Source: Geobacter sp. UBA5735 (lineage in GTDB: Bacteria > Desulfobacterota > Desulfuromonadia > Geobacterales > Geobacteraceae). Taken from it: a DNA stretch of 64,000 nucleotides. Position 1 is the first letter of the stretch, and the number at the start of each line of letters is the position of its first letter. The stretch covers positions 1 to 64,000 of the forward strand of contig DIFZ01000046.1 in NCBI GenBank assembly GCA_002419385.1, given 5' to 3'. Shown in pieces: positions 7,229-14,998 of the stretch. The position numbers and the translations under genes were made by a program. The notes beneath the pieces were generated by a model. That model saw only the letters and a program-made list of their open reading frames with translations. It was not told the DNA's origin and did not search any database.

Positions 7229-7345
7229 CCGTCACCCCGTTGAAAAAAGGGGTCCAGGGGGGGACCCTACTGAAAAGACTGGATTCCGGCCTTGCGCCAC
7301 CGCTAAAGCTACGGTGACACGCGGTCGCCGGAATGACGGGTCATG
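7229..7345. repeat. Intergenic nested inverted repeat, REP-like
   Basis: ATTCCGGC (7283-7290) pairs with GCCGGAAT (7327-7334), enclosing CACCG/CGGTG (7298-7316); before it lies a GGGTCC/GGACCC hairpin. The outer arms GGATTCCGGC...GCCGGAATGAC resemble dispersed palindromes seen in many bacterial genomes. No coding signal. It fills most of the gap between trmO and UPF0251. Confidence 0.6.
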
Positions 7346-7387
7346 GTGTTTTGGACTTTTTGCGAGAGAACAAAAAAATTGGCTGCG

Positions 7388-7699
7388 TCAAACGCATGGT
7401 TCTCTGCCGGCAGCGGTCGTCATGGTAATGGCCCGCCCCTGCACCAGTGCTTCGATGATCTTTTTCCGCGCAACGGTGAGCAGTCGCTGCACCGTGCCCC
7501 GGGAAACACCCATGCGCGCGCCGGCTTCTTCCTGTGTCAGCCCTTCGTGATCGCAGAGATACATGGCTTCCATTTCATCATGTTCCAGCCGCGTCTGTAG
7601 GAGGTTCCGCAGTGGAATGCCGACCGGCTTGAAAACGATGTCCGTATCTCCCGTGAAGGGGCAAGAGCAGATTCTGGCTTTTTTACAGCGTGGCGACAT
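7388..7699 (-). CDS. UPF0251 (DUF134) helix-turn-helix protein
   Basis: 103-residue putative DNA-binding protein. The N-terminal part holds clustered cysteines (C5, C11, C13) followed by DEMEAMYLCDHEGLTQEEAGARMGVSRGTVQRLLTVARKK split over residues 41-80, a sigma-like helix-turn-helix typical of the family. ATG at 7699 is preceded by GAGG; an upstream in-frame ATG at 7717 has weaker support. It follows the NifX-like gene by 63 bases, a pairing common in anaerobes. It could sense the metal cofactor bound by that partner, and it is one candidate for the repressor acting at TGTGCATATGCACA (inference only). Confidence 0.82.
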   Translation of the reverse strand: MSPRCKKARICSCPFTGDTDIVFKPVGIPLRNLLQTRLEHDEMEAMYLCDHEGLTQEEAGARMGVSRGTVQRLLTVARKKIIEALVQGRAITMTTAAGREPCV

Positions 7700-7762
7700 G
7701 TCCGATAGTCCTCGCACCTTGATCTTTGACGGGAGTCAGGATAGCATCTGGCAGGCTACCGG

Positions 7763-8143
7763 TCAATGGCAGCAGCCACCGCCATGCCCGTGACCGGAGC
7801 AGCTCTCGGACGTCGTGTAGCGGGGGAGTTCGCTTGCTGCCAGCTTTTCCACGTTCTCCCTGACGGTTTCGGCTGTCGCCTTGTAGACGCTGAGGCCGGC
7901 CCGGTTGAGGTGGGCGACTGCTCCGGTGCCGATGTTGCGCACGGCAATTCCTTCGATCCCGCTGCCTTGCAGGGTCTGCAAGGGGTTGCAGGCACCGTGG
8001 GCATGATGCTGGTCGGAGTTGGATAGTACGGTAAGCTCGTTGCTGTCGGTGTCAGCCACCATAAACATCGGCGCCGAGCCGAAATGGTCCGAGAGCTTAC
8101 TGTCCAATCCGTCATTTCGTTCGATGGGAAAGCAGATCCGCAT
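7763..8143 (-). CDS. NifX/NafY-like iron-molybdenum cofactor-binding family protein
   Basis: 126 residues of the dinitrogenase iron-molybdenum cofactor family (PF02579 type), beginning MRICFPIERNDGLDSKLSDHFG with the conserved SxHFG segment, then NPLQTLQGSGIEGIAVRNIGTGAV. The C-terminus ends in CSGHGHGGGCCH, a likely metal-binding tail. Small stand-alone members carry metal clusters or regulate MinD-type ATPases in anaerobes; the cargo here is unknown. Start at 8143 was chosen by homology and GGGAGG upstream. It has its own promoter, overlapped by the palindrome TGTGCATATGCACA that also marks the DUF364-modA-moaE operon. Confidence 0.85.
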   Translation of the reverse strand: MRICFPIERNDGLDSKLSDHFGSAPMFMVADTDSNELTVLSNSDQHHAHGACNPLQTLQGSGIEGIAVRNIGTGAVAHLNRAGLSVYKATAETVRENVEKLAASELPRYTTSESCSGHGHGGGCCH

Positions 8144-8168
8144 GGTTTGTGTCCTCCCTGGTTTATTA

Positions 8169-8209
8169 TGTGCATATGCACAATAAAATAAGAGATACAG
8201 TGCTGTCAA
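8169..8209 (-). promoter_or_regulatory. Promoter with operator-like palindrome TGTGCATATGCACA (copy 1)
   Basis: Minus strand: TTGACA at 8209-8204, 17-18 bases, -10 TATTGT/TTATTG at 8186-8180, overlapping the perfect palindrome at 8169-8182. The distance from palindrome to -35 is 21 bases. The same arrangement recurs at 13247-13287. The position over the -10 and start site implies a repressor. It drives the NifX-like/UPF0251 pair. Confidence 0.65.
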
Positions 8210-8275
8210 GGATAATCCTTGCCGGAGATGGCCAAAGGAGGCCTCGGGCGTAACGGGGTGCAACGGCCCTGTGCA

Positions 8276-8319
8276 AGAAAAAAATCCCCCTGGCAGTCGG
8301 GCTGTCGGTCAGGGGGATT
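8276..8319 (-). terminator. Terminator of the persulfide reductase operon
   Basis: On the minus strand AATCCCCCTG pairs perfectly with CAGGGGGATT and runs into seven or more Ts. It begins 30 bases after the flavoprotein stop codon. Confidence 0.85.
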
Positions 8320-8348
8320 GACAGGGGAAGGGAATGATCTTGGAGGAG

Positions 8349-10043
8349 TTATTTCTCTCGCCGGTACGGCCAGGCCATGACACCGCCTTCCAGGACCTTG
8401 ACGTTTTTCCATCCTGCCGCTTCCAGCAGGATGGCGGCTTCGTATCCCCGCAGGGAAATTTTGCACCAGCAGACGATCTCCCGCTCCTTGTCAGCGGGCA
8501 GGTCGTTCAGCCGGTGCCTCAGGTCACCGATCGGTATCAGCGTTTCGCCGATGCCGAGGCGCATCGTGTCGAACTCACCCGGGGTGCGCACGTCGAGCAG
8601 GAAGGGCTTCTCTCCCTTGTCCAGCTTTCCCTTGAGCTCCGTCGCCCCCATGCCTTTCAGTCTGCCCTTGAGTTTGTTTTCCATGAGATGGGCGGTGGCG
8701 ATGAAGTGATCGATTGCCAGGGAGAACGGCGGCGCATAGGGGAGGTCGGCAGTCACCACATCCGAAACCCTGAGCTTCCCAAGGAGGGCCATTGCCGCCA
8801 TGGCGACCTGTTTGCCCACGTCTCCCGGGCCGACGCACTGGACGCCCAGGATCCTGCCGGTTGTCCCTTCGACCACCATCTTGGAGATGAGCAGCTTTGC
8901 GCCCATGAACTCGGGCTTGTCCAGGCTGGCGTTGATTACGGTGACAACATCTTTGTAACCCTCCTGGCGCGCCCGGCTCTCGGACAGGCCGGTGGAGCCG
9001 GCGTTGAAATCGAATACCTTGCAGATGCCGGTGTGGAAAGTGCCGGGGAAGGTGACGCTGTTGCCGAGCGCTGCGTTCTCTCCCGCTACCCTTCCTTCCA
9101 GATTCGCAAGGTCGCCGAAGGGCGCGCGGGTTTTCTTGCCGGTGATGCGGTGTACCACCTCGACACAGTCACCAACCGCATAGATGTCAGGGGCTGATGT
9201 CTGCATGTACTCGTCAACCAGGATGCCGCCTGTCGTCCCGATTTCCAGGCCGGCAGCCTTCGCCAAGTCCGTGTTGGGTTCCACGCCGATGGCGAGCACG
9301 GCCAGTTCGCAGGGGAGTTCGGTGCCGTTCTCCAGCCGGACTGCCGTCAGTTTGCCGTTATTGCCGACGAACCCGGCCAGTTTTACGTCGGTGATGACGT
9401 TGGCTGCCTTGCTGCGCACGTGGTTTTCCAGAACCTTTGCCAGTTCCCAGTCGAGGAACATGAGGATCTGCGGCAGCATTTCGATGACGGTGATGTCGAT
9501 CCCCGACAACTGGAGCGCTTCGCAGGTTTCTATGCCGATCAGCCCGCCGCCGATGACCACCGCTTTCTTTATGGTTCCCTCGTCGCGGATGCTGCGCAGG
9601 AAGTCGGCGTCGCGCATGGATTGCAGGGTGGTCACACCGTCCAGGTCGATTCCGGGCACCGGCGGCTTGCGGGCACGGGCTCCGGTGGCGATAATCAGCT
9701 TGTCGTAGGGTATCTCATCCGTCGCGTCGCTGTTCAGGTCGCGGCACTTCACGATATGTCGTTCACGGTCGATGGACAGTACCTCGGTTTCCGTGCGGGC
9801 CACAATGCCTTTGGTATTCACGAAGAAGTGGGGGTCCCGGACTTCTCCGTAGGGCGTGCTGAGCAGGGCGTTGCGGTTGTTGAAAACCCCGGCGACGAAA
9901 TAGGGGTAGCCGCAGGAAGCCATGGACATCTCCGGCGCTTTCTGGATGACGGTGACCTCCGCCGAGGGGTCGAGGCGCTTGGCGCGTGCCGCTGCCTTGG
10001 GCCCGGCAGCCGATCCTCCAATGACGACAATCTTTTTGCTCAT
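8349..10043 (-). CDS. CoA-disulfide/NADH persulfide reductase-type flavoprotein with C-terminal rhodanese
   Basis: 564-residue FAD- and NAD-binding oxidoreductase of the pyridine nucleotide-disulfide family. IVVIGGSAAGPKAAARAKR binds FAD; the redox cysteine is Cys44 in ASCGYPYFV, as in CoA-disulfide reductase and NADH oxidase; AVVIGGGLIGIETCEAL binds NAD(P)H; IYAVGDCVEV is the second FAD motif. From about residue 465 a rhodanese domain (LLDVRTPGEFD, then CWCKISLRGY with the sulfur-carrying Cys) is fused, as in NADH-dependent persulfide reductases. Such enzymes reduce persulfide, polysulfide or CoA-persulfide. AAGGAGG precedes the ATG. Follows a NapH-like ferredoxin in the same operon. Confidence 0.88.
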   Translation of the reverse strand: MSKKIVVIGGSAAGPKAAARAKRLDPSAEVTVIQKAPEMSMASCGYPYFVAGVFNNRNALLSTPYGEVRDPHFFVNTKGIVARTETEVLSIDRERHIVKCRDLNSDATDEIPYDKLIIATGARARKPPVPGIDLDGVTTLQSMRDADFLRSIRDEGTIKKAVVIGGGLIGIETCEALQLSGIDITVIEMLPQILMFLDWELAKVLENHVRSKAANVITDVKLAGFVGNNGKLTAVRLENGTELPCELAVLAIGVEPNTDLAKAAGLEIGTTGGILVDEYMQTSAPDIYAVGDCVEVVHRITGKKTRAPFGDLANLEGRVAGENAALGNSVTFPGTFHTGICKVFDFNAGSTGLSESRARQEGYKDVVTVINASLDKPEFMGAKLLISKMVVEGTTGRILGVQCVGPGDVGKQVAMAAMALLGKLRVSDVVTADLPYAPPFSLAIDHFIATAHLMENKLKGRLKGMGATELKGKLDKGEKPFLLDVRTPGEFDTMRLGIGETLIPIGDLRHRLNDLPADKEREIVCWCKISLRGYEAAILLEAAGWKNVKVLEGGVMAWPYRREK

Positions 10044-10139
10044 GATTCAATCCTCCTTGAGGTCAATAGGCTGAAGCCTGAAGGGTATGTATTCAGTTCG
10101 GTATAACCCTCTGTCATCAGCCTGCAGGCAAAAAGCCAT

Positions 10140-10799
10140 TTATTCTTTCAAGGCGTTCCGCGGACAGGCGGCGATGCAGGCCCCGCAGTGCATGCAGTCG
10201 CTGTTGTTGACTTTACCGCTTTCCCGGTAATGCGCAATGTCGTGTCCCATGGGGCAGGCTTTCTGGCAGATGCCGCAGCCGGTGCATGCAGATGAAATGG
10301 TCAGGGCATGTTTTGCGCCGCCGATGGCCCCCTGGATGGTTCCCATGGGGCAGAAGGAGCACCAGGCGCGCGGACGGTAGAGAACGCCCACTGTGAGAGC
10401 GATAATGGTCGTGACCAGGCAGACCCGCCAGAAGACGGTTCCCCAGTGGGCGGCACTGCTGATATCCATAGCCAGCTGAAAGGTCATGAATGAAAAGAGC
10501 ACTGCCAGCAGGCTCCACCGGAACAGCGGGGTGGTCAGCAGCCTCGGTACCGTGCGCGAACCGCCGAGCGGCTTGAACCAGGTATCGAAGAAACTGCCGC
10601 GCGGGCAGAAGTTGCCGCACACGACGCGACCTTTGACAAGCGAGCCGATGAGGCCCGCGACCATGACCAGCGGCACCATGAAGCCGAGGTAGGGATACTT
10701 CCACCCCAGACCCAGCACGGTCACCATCAGCAAGCCGAGGCTCCATTTATAAGCTTTTCCGGAAGGTGTTTTTCTCTGACGTGCAATTGCGGTTGCCAT
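10140..10799 (-). CDS. NapH-like membrane ferredoxin (4Fe-4S)
   Basis: 219 residues: three to four membrane segments (roughly 20-37, 40-57, 93-110, 123-142), two CxxxCP motifs in membrane-proximal loops (CGNFCPRG and CSFCPMG, as in NapH/CcoG proteins), then two 4Fe-4S motifs, CTGCGICQKACP and CMHCGACIAACP. It should pass electrons between the quinone pool and soluble partners. The adjacent persulfide-reductase-type flavoprotein, 96 bases downstream, suggests a shared sulfur-reducing or detoxifying role (inference). The start ATG sits close behind a strong promoter with GGAG upstream. Confidence 0.85.
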   Translation of the reverse strand: MATAIARQRKTPSGKAYKWSLGLLMVTVLGLGWKYPYLGFMVPLVMVAGLIGSLVKGRVVCGNFCPRGSFFDTWFKPLGGSRTVPRLLTTPLFRWSLLAVLFSFMTFQLAMDISSAAHWGTVFWRVCLVTTIIALTVGVLYRPRAWCSFCPMGTIQGAIGGAKHALTISSACTGCGICQKACPMGHDIAHYRESGKVNNSDCMHCGACIAACPRNALKE

Positions 10800-10821
10800 G
10801 CCGGTCTCCTATATACAGAAA

Positions 10822-10850
10822 CTTATATATATTAAAATAAAGATTGTCAA
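10822..10850 (-). promoter_or_regulatory. Strong promoter of the NapH-like/flavoprotein operon
   Basis: Minus strand TTGACA (10850-10845), 17 bases, TATAAG (10827-10822), near consensus. The leader is only about 15 bases. Confidence 0.75.
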
Positions 10851-10918
10851 GACGTTTTTACAGAGGGTTCTGCGTGGAGATGTTCGTGGTCGGACAACAG
10901 GTGCCGGCCGGTTGAAGG

Positions 10919-10948
10919 GGAGGCCGGGGAAGGATGCCCCTGGCCTCC
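10919..10948 (-). terminator. Hairpin downstream of moaE, possible terminator
   Basis: GGAGGCC (10919-10925) pairs with GGCCTCC (10942-10948), with further GGGG/CCCC pairing inside. No clear T-run, so it may be rho-dependent or a stabiliser. Confidence 0.4.
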
Positions 10949-10992
10949 TTATTCAGGCTTCCGCTCGGCGGGGAAAAACCGGAGGGATACTG

Positions 10993-11388
10993 TCAGGGGT
11001 GTTCGATGAGCTGGATGAACTCTTCTTTTTTCACCTCGTCCACGATCCAGGAGCAGGCCTGGAAACAGCGGTCGCGGGTTTTCCCGGAGACGATGGCCAA
11101 CAGCACCGAATCGCACGCGCCGATGGTGCCCAGCCGGTGAACGACAAGCGATTGGTTGAGCTTGAACTTCTCAATTGCCTTACGGGCGATGGCTGCAAGC
11201 CGGTCGTCGACGTCGGCAGTGAGCGGTTTCAACTCCACGGTGGAAAAGTCCGGCACCTGCTTACCCGGCCGCTTTACCCGGCCATGGTGCAGCACCACTG
11301 TTCCGGTGCAATCGGTTTCGCGCTCCAGGAATGCGCGGTAGAGTTGCAGGTGGTCGAAGGGCTGTTCGGTGGCGTATGCAGTGATCAT
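10993..11388 (-). CDS. moaE: Molybdopterin synthase catalytic subunit, MoaE family
   Basis: 131 residues. Signature segments are GTVVLHHGRVKRPGK near the N-terminus, SLVVHRLGTIGACDSVLLAIVSG, then RDRCFQACSWIVDEVKKEEF with the conserved lysines of the active site. MoaE forms the dithiolene of molybdopterin with thiocarboxylated MoaD. It differs from E. coli MoaE by lacking the usual PIWK ending, so it is a divergent form. No moaD is adjacent. ATGGAGGACTC precedes the ATG. It is the last gene of the DUF364-modA-moaE operon, 80 bases after modA. Confidence 0.8.
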   Translation of the reverse strand: MITAYATEQPFDHLQLYRAFLERETDCTGTVVLHHGRVKRPGKQVPDFSTVELKPLTADVDDRLAAIARKAIEKFKLNQSLVVHRLGTIGACDSVLLAIVSGKTRDRCFQACSWIVDEVKKEEFIQLIEHP

Positions 11389-11468
11389 GAGTCCTCCATG
11401 GGGAAATTTTCTGCAACACTACCATCGGTGAGGGGGGCAGCGCAACGCCTGATTTGAGCCTGATGAGG

Positions 11469-12269
11469 TCACTGCCGCTTGCCGAACAGGGGGGTGAACC
11501 TGTGTCTGGCGAAAATCTCTGCTGCCTCGGCAGTTTTGAGAAACTCCATGAACTTCATGGTTTCTTCCTGGTGCCTGCTGGACTTCAGGACGGCCATGCT
11601 GAAACGGATCGGGGAATGGGAACCTTTGGGTGCCACTGCGACAAGTGTTCCGCTGTTCATTGCGGCAGTATCCGAGCGATACACCAGACCTGCATCGACA
11701 TTTCCCGAGTCCACGTAGGCCAGCACCGTGCGCACGTCCTTGGCATAGAGAATGCGCTTATCGAACTTCTCCCACAGTCCGAGGTTCTTGAGCGTTTCCC
11801 TGGCGTATTTCCCAGCCGGAACGGTTTCCGGCAGACCGATACTCAGGGAGTGCGCCTTGTCGACAAGGTCACCGAATGATGTGATGACTCCTTTCTTTTC
11901 TCGAGCCACCACGAGCACGATTTCGTTGCCCAGGAGATCGGTCCTGGTCTCTGGAACTATCAGTCCTTTCCGTTGCAGATCGTCCATCTGGCTCTTGCCT
12001 GGAGTGAAAAAGAGGTCTGCGGGCACGCCTTCTTCTATCTGTTTCTGCAGGATACCGGCAGCCGCGAGGCTGAACCGGATTTCAACCCCCGGAGCTTTTC
12101 TCGCATATGCCGCTTTCACTGCGTACAGAGAATCCTTGAGCCCCGCTCCGGCCAGAACCTGTAAAACTGTTTTGTTTGCGGCTCTGGCCTCTGCCGGTGA
12201 AGTGGCGCCGATAACCACCATGACAATAATCATGACAGCTGCACGGAAATTCAGAGACTTTTCCAGCAT
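11469..12269 (-). CDS. modA: ModA-like periplasmic oxyanion-binding protein
   Basis: 266 residues with a signal peptide (LNFRAAVMIIVMVVIGATSP, cleavage near residue 30) and the two-lobe fold of ModA: VLQVLAGAGLKDSL, QIEEGVPADLFF, ETVPAGKYARETL, DVRTVLAYVDSG, GLVYRSD. By eye-alignment with E. coli ModA, the Ala125, Val152 and Tyr170 ligand positions are kept but Ser12 is Gly and Ser39 is Ala. Thus molybdate may be bound differently, or the substrate may be another oxyanion. AGGAGG precedes the ATG at 12269. No modB or modC lies nearby, so the permease must be elsewhere or absent. Operon with DUF364 and moaE. Confidence 0.85.
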   Translation of the reverse strand: MLEKSLNFRAAVMIIVMVVIGATSPAEARAANKTVLQVLAGAGLKDSLYAVKAAYARKAPGVEIRFSLAAAGILQKQIEEGVPADLFFTPGKSQMDDLQRKGLIVPETRTDLLGNEIVLVVAREKKGVITSFGDLVDKAHSLSIGLPETVPAGKYARETLKNLGLWEKFDKRILYAKDVRTVLAYVDSGNVDAGLVYRSDTAAMNSGTLVAVAPKGSHSPIRFSMAVLKSSRHQEETMKFMEFLKTAEAAEIFARHRFTPLFGKRQ

Positions 12270-12369
12270 ACATCCTCCTTTTTCCGTGTAAAGGAATCTG
12301 GTTTTTAACGGGATGCCGTTACCGGGTAAAAGATGCCGGCACAGTTGCGAGTGGTGGAGTTGTGAACAT

Positions 12370-13116
12370 TCATTTGGCGAAAGGGCATATTCGCGTGAGA
12401 TTGAGCAGGGCCGCGACCCCGGAGATGGTGTTGCCGAAGAAGACGACCGGTTTGCCGGCAGCTTCGAAGCGTTCCAGTATGTCGTTGATGGTTCCGTTGA
12501 CCACGCTTGAACCGGTGGCAAGTCCCACATCGCACCATTCCACCAGGTCGCGGAGCTCCTTTTCTCCATCCATTACCAGCAGGTCTTCCCGAACCTGCCC
12601 GATGTTGTCGGGATTAAGATCTGCCACGCGCATGCCCACTTTGCCGTAGGCGTCAACCATTTCTTTCAGAATTGCCGGTTGCAGGCCGATCATCCCGTAA
12701 CGGCGCGTGCCGAAAAGCTTGTGGATGTTTTCAGGCATCTCTGCGCCGCACTTCGTCGGTTCGTCATCCTTGCAGTGCACGGTTCCTGAGGCCAGCCCCA
12801 CAGAGCGCAGCACGGCGTTCAAGCCGGCGGTGAACACTGCGCGGTATCCGGTTTCCCGGAGATCCAACGTGAGGAGTTCTCCCAGCGTCCCCTCCCAGTT
12901 GCCCGGCGCGTCGGTGAATGCCTGTCCACGCGCCTCACGGAAAGAGGCCTCGATAACGCGCTCCTTTCCCTTCTTGATGACGAAATTTTCATCCGCTTTG
13001 GCACCGATTGCCTCGTCCGGTGTCAGCGCACGTACCGTAACCTTTTCGTTGCGGTCGACATTGTTCCTGCTGCATATCGCTTCCAGTTTTTCTCTCGCCT
13101 GTGCCAGGATGTCCAT
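12370..13116 (-). CDS. DUF364 family protein (first paralog)
   Basis: 248 residues. An N-terminal DUF4213-like domain (GQAFTDAPGNWEGTLGELL, residues ~65-83) precedes a Rossmann-like DUF364 domain ending in DVGLATGSSVVNGTINDIL. The motif TGSSxxNGT recurs in the second paralog at 17708-18466 as TGTSLINGT. DUF364 proteins have been proposed to handle heavy metals; no reaction is established. First gene of the operon with modA and moaE, which ties it to molybdenum or a similar oxyanion. GGGAGCTGAAACG precedes the ATG. Its leader holds a ModE-like palindrome and its promoter the TGTGCATATGCACA palindrome. Confidence 0.82.
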   Translation of the reverse strand: MDILAQAREKLEAICSRNNVDRNEKVTVRALTPDEAIGAKADENFVIKKGKERVIEASFREARGQAFTDAPGNWEGTLGELLTLDLRETGYRAVFTAGLNAVLRSVGLASGTVHCKDDEPTKCGAEMPENIHKLFGTRRYGMIGLQPAILKEMVDAYGKVGMRVADLNPDNIGQVREDLLVMDGEKELRDLVEWCDVGLATGSSVVNGTINDILERFEAAGKPVVFFGNTISGVAALLNLTRICPFAK

Positions 13117-13176
13117 CGTTTCAGCTCCCTTTCATTGGTGCAGTAAGATTCGGTTGACATTTTCAGTGCGACAATG

Positions 13177-13199
13177 CGTAATATAATTATTAAATAACG
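13177..13199 (-). promoter_or_regulatory. ModE-like palindrome in the DUF364-modA-moaE leader
   Basis: 23-base near-palindrome: CGTAAT at 13177-13182, 11 bases, ATAACG at 13194-13199; 9 of 11 half-site positions are symmetric. E. coli ModE operators have CGTTAT-n12-ATAACG, one base longer. It overlaps a minus-strand TATATT that could be a second -10. A modE gene is present at 48.8 kb. Confidence 0.5.
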
Positions 13200-13246
13200 A
13201 TGGGCATGAATCCGAAACCGTTGCGTACTTTTCAGTCCGTATCCGG

Positions 13247-13287
13247 TGTGCATATGCACAATAAAATGTGGGACACCGTGTTGTCAA
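13247..13287 (-). promoter_or_regulatory. Promoter with operator-like palindrome TGTGCATATGCACA (copy 2)
   Basis: Minus strand: TTGACA at 13287-13282, 17-18 bases, TATTGT/TTATTG at 13264-13258, overlapping the perfect palindrome at 13247-13260. Palindrome-to-35 spacing is identical to copy 1 at 8169-8209, and both share CATATGCACAATAAAAT. It reads toward DUF364-modA-moaE, 131 bases before the ATG. Confidence 0.65.
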
Positions 13288-13340
13288 GTGGGAAAATACG
13301 TCGAGAATCCGGGATGTGGGTCGTGAAGGTCTTTTTTCAC

Positions 13341-14321
13341 TCATTCAGCGGAGGCTTCCGGAACTGTAGGTCTGTCTTTTGTCCGTGTGCAGGAGATACT
13401 GCCGTAGCATATCTTGCTCAGCATGACGAATGCCGTACTTCCCGCGAGCACCTGCCAGGGATATGACAACAGACTTGCCTCGGGAATGATCGTCGGCAAA
13501 AGCGCTATTGCAACGGCAGGCGGGAACGGCATGCGCAGTGCGTGGTAGAGCAGAAAAACAGTGGCGGTCGATGTGCAGGCGGAAAGCCATACCGGCCAGT
13601 GCAGCATTCCATGCACGAGTTGCAGCCAGAACACGCCGGCAAAGGCGGCGGACCCGAGGAGGAACAGGGCTTTCCAACCCTTGTCCTGCAAGACTCCGCC
13701 CTGTTTCGACAACTCCACGAACGCGACTATCAGGGGCGGGGCAACCATGAAAAGGAAGTCGAATCCGACAGCGAACCCCGTTACGAGAATGATACCGGCC
13801 AGCAGTTTTCCCCAATGGGCCAGTTCTTGGAGAGTTGCTGCGGCTGTTGCCGGGGGTCCGGCAGGAATGCCGGTTTTCAATGCCGGACACTTGTCCGGTC
13901 CATTGCGGTTCACGAAGCGGCGACCGATGGCAATTGCTCCCGCCAGTACGCATACGGACAGAGGGTAATACCAACTGTCCGAACTGGTGATGATGGGCAG
14001 TATCGCGGCAGAGATGGACGGCAGGACTGCGGAGCGGAACAGTTTCAGTTGCAGGACCACGAGACAGAAAGCCCCGGTTATCGTGAAAAAAGGCGCGTAG
14101 GGGAAGAAACGGACGATGAGTATGCCGGTAAGTGCGGCTAGGGTCGGCGACAGCCAGAAATGGAAATGTGCGCTCTGCCACGGCGATTTTTCCATGACCC
14201 AGGCGCCCAGTGCAAGTGCGGCGATTTCAGGGAAGATGATTTCTTTCTGGCCGGAATATTCCGCGATTGCGAACATTGCCGCGACCAGCAGGATGGCAGG
14301 AAGCTCATTGACTGTTTTCAT
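13341..14321 (-). CDS. Polytopic membrane protein, HPP-like
   Basis: 326 residues with about ten hydrophobic segments in two similar halves. The first half contains RSAVLPSISAAILPIITSSD, the second FPPAVAIALLPTIIPEASLL; this duplicated proline-rich pattern resembles HPP-family membrane proteins. A short cytoplasmic tail ends CTRTKDRPTVPEASAE. Function unknown. Its position just upstream of the DUF364-modA operon, which lacks a permease, makes a transport role tempting, but it has its own promoter (TTGACA at 14394-14389, 17 bases, TTATTC) and lies before the operon promoter. Confidence 0.6.
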   Translation of the reverse strand: MKTVNELPAILLVAAMFAIAEYSGQKEIIFPEIAALALGAWVMEKSPWQSAHFHFWLSPTLAALTGILIVRFFPYAPFFTITGAFCLVVLQLKLFRSAVLPSISAAILPIITSSDSWYYPLSVCVLAGAIAIGRRFVNRNGPDKCPALKTGIPAGPPATAAATLQELAHWGKLLAGIILVTGFAVGFDFLFMVAPPLIVAFVELSKQGGVLQDKGWKALFLLGSAAFAGVFWLQLVHGMLHWPVWLSACTSTATVFLLYHALRMPFPPAVAIALLPTIIPEASLLSYPWQVLAGSTAFVMLSKICYGSISCTRTKDRPTVPEASAE

Positions 14322-14473
14322 GGTTTGTTCCCAGGAGCGTTTTCCAGGCTTTCCTCCAAGAATAGGAATAATTGAAACGGCAGAGTATTGTCAAGTATGC
14401 AGTTTCCGGTAGTATGTATCAGGTGATGATCAGGGAACCCGGTTTCTCCAATTCACGAACTGGAGGTGGTGGT

Positions 14474-14998
14474 ATGCAACGAAAGAATGACGGCGGATGG
14501 AGTCCTTATCTGGCCGGCGCGCTGAGCGGCCTGGTTTCAATCGGGTCGGTCTGGATTGCGGGGAAATACTTCGGCGCATCGACGACGTTCGTGCGCTCTG
14601 CCGGGATGGTCGAGAAGGCGGTTGACCCCGGGCGTGTGGAACAGATGCCCTATTTCATGAAGGAGCTGCCGATTATCGACTGGCAGTGGATGTTCGTGGT
14701 GGGCATATTCATAGGCGCCCTCATCGCCTCCACAACCTCGGGAAGCTTCCGCTGGCAGGCGGTTCCCGACATGTGGCAGGAGCGTTTTGGCCCGGTCCGT
14801 TGGAAGCGCTGGCTGGCCGCTTTCCTGGGAGGAGTCATCGGCATGTTCGGCGCACGGTTGGCGGACGGCTGCCCCAGCGGCCACGGCCTGAGCGGCGGCA
14901 TGCAGCTTGCGGTGAGCGGATTTGTCGCGCTGGCCTGTTTCTTCATCGGCGGCATGATCGTCGCCAGAGTGCTGTATGGAGGAGGTGAGCGCCAATGA
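14474..14998 (+). CDS. YeeE/YedE family transporter, first half
   Basis: 174 residues from the ATG at 14474 (GGAGG nine bases upstream). Hydrophobic segments near 12-32, 68-88, 112-132 and 140-160 and the signature GARLADGCPSGHGLSG, whose cysteine is the conserved substrate-passage residue of YeeE/TsuA-type thiosulfate transporters. The homologous single-chain protein has two such halves; here they are separate genes overlapping by ATGA. The pair may import thiosulfate or another reduced sulfur compound, fitting the nearby rhodanese and persulfide reductase genes (inference). Confidence 0.85.
   Translation: MQRKNDGGWSPYLAGALSGLVSIGSVWIAGKYFGASTTFVRSAGMVEKAVDPGRVEQMPYFMKELPIIDWQWMFVVGIFIGALIASTTSGSFRWQAVPDMWQERFGPVRWKRWLAAFLGGVIGMFGARLADGCPSGHGLSGGMQLAVSGFVALACFFIGGMIVARVLYGGGERQ

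Noticed and set aside
8169..8182. Palindrome as a CRP or FNR site
   Set aside because: CRP needs TGTGA-n6-TCACA and FNR TTGAT-n4-ATCAA; TGTGC-n4-GCACA fits neither arms nor spacing well.
10798..11457. 219-codon plus-strand frame over moaE
   Set aside because: Antisense to moaE and to the NapH-like promoter; no ribosome site and no family.
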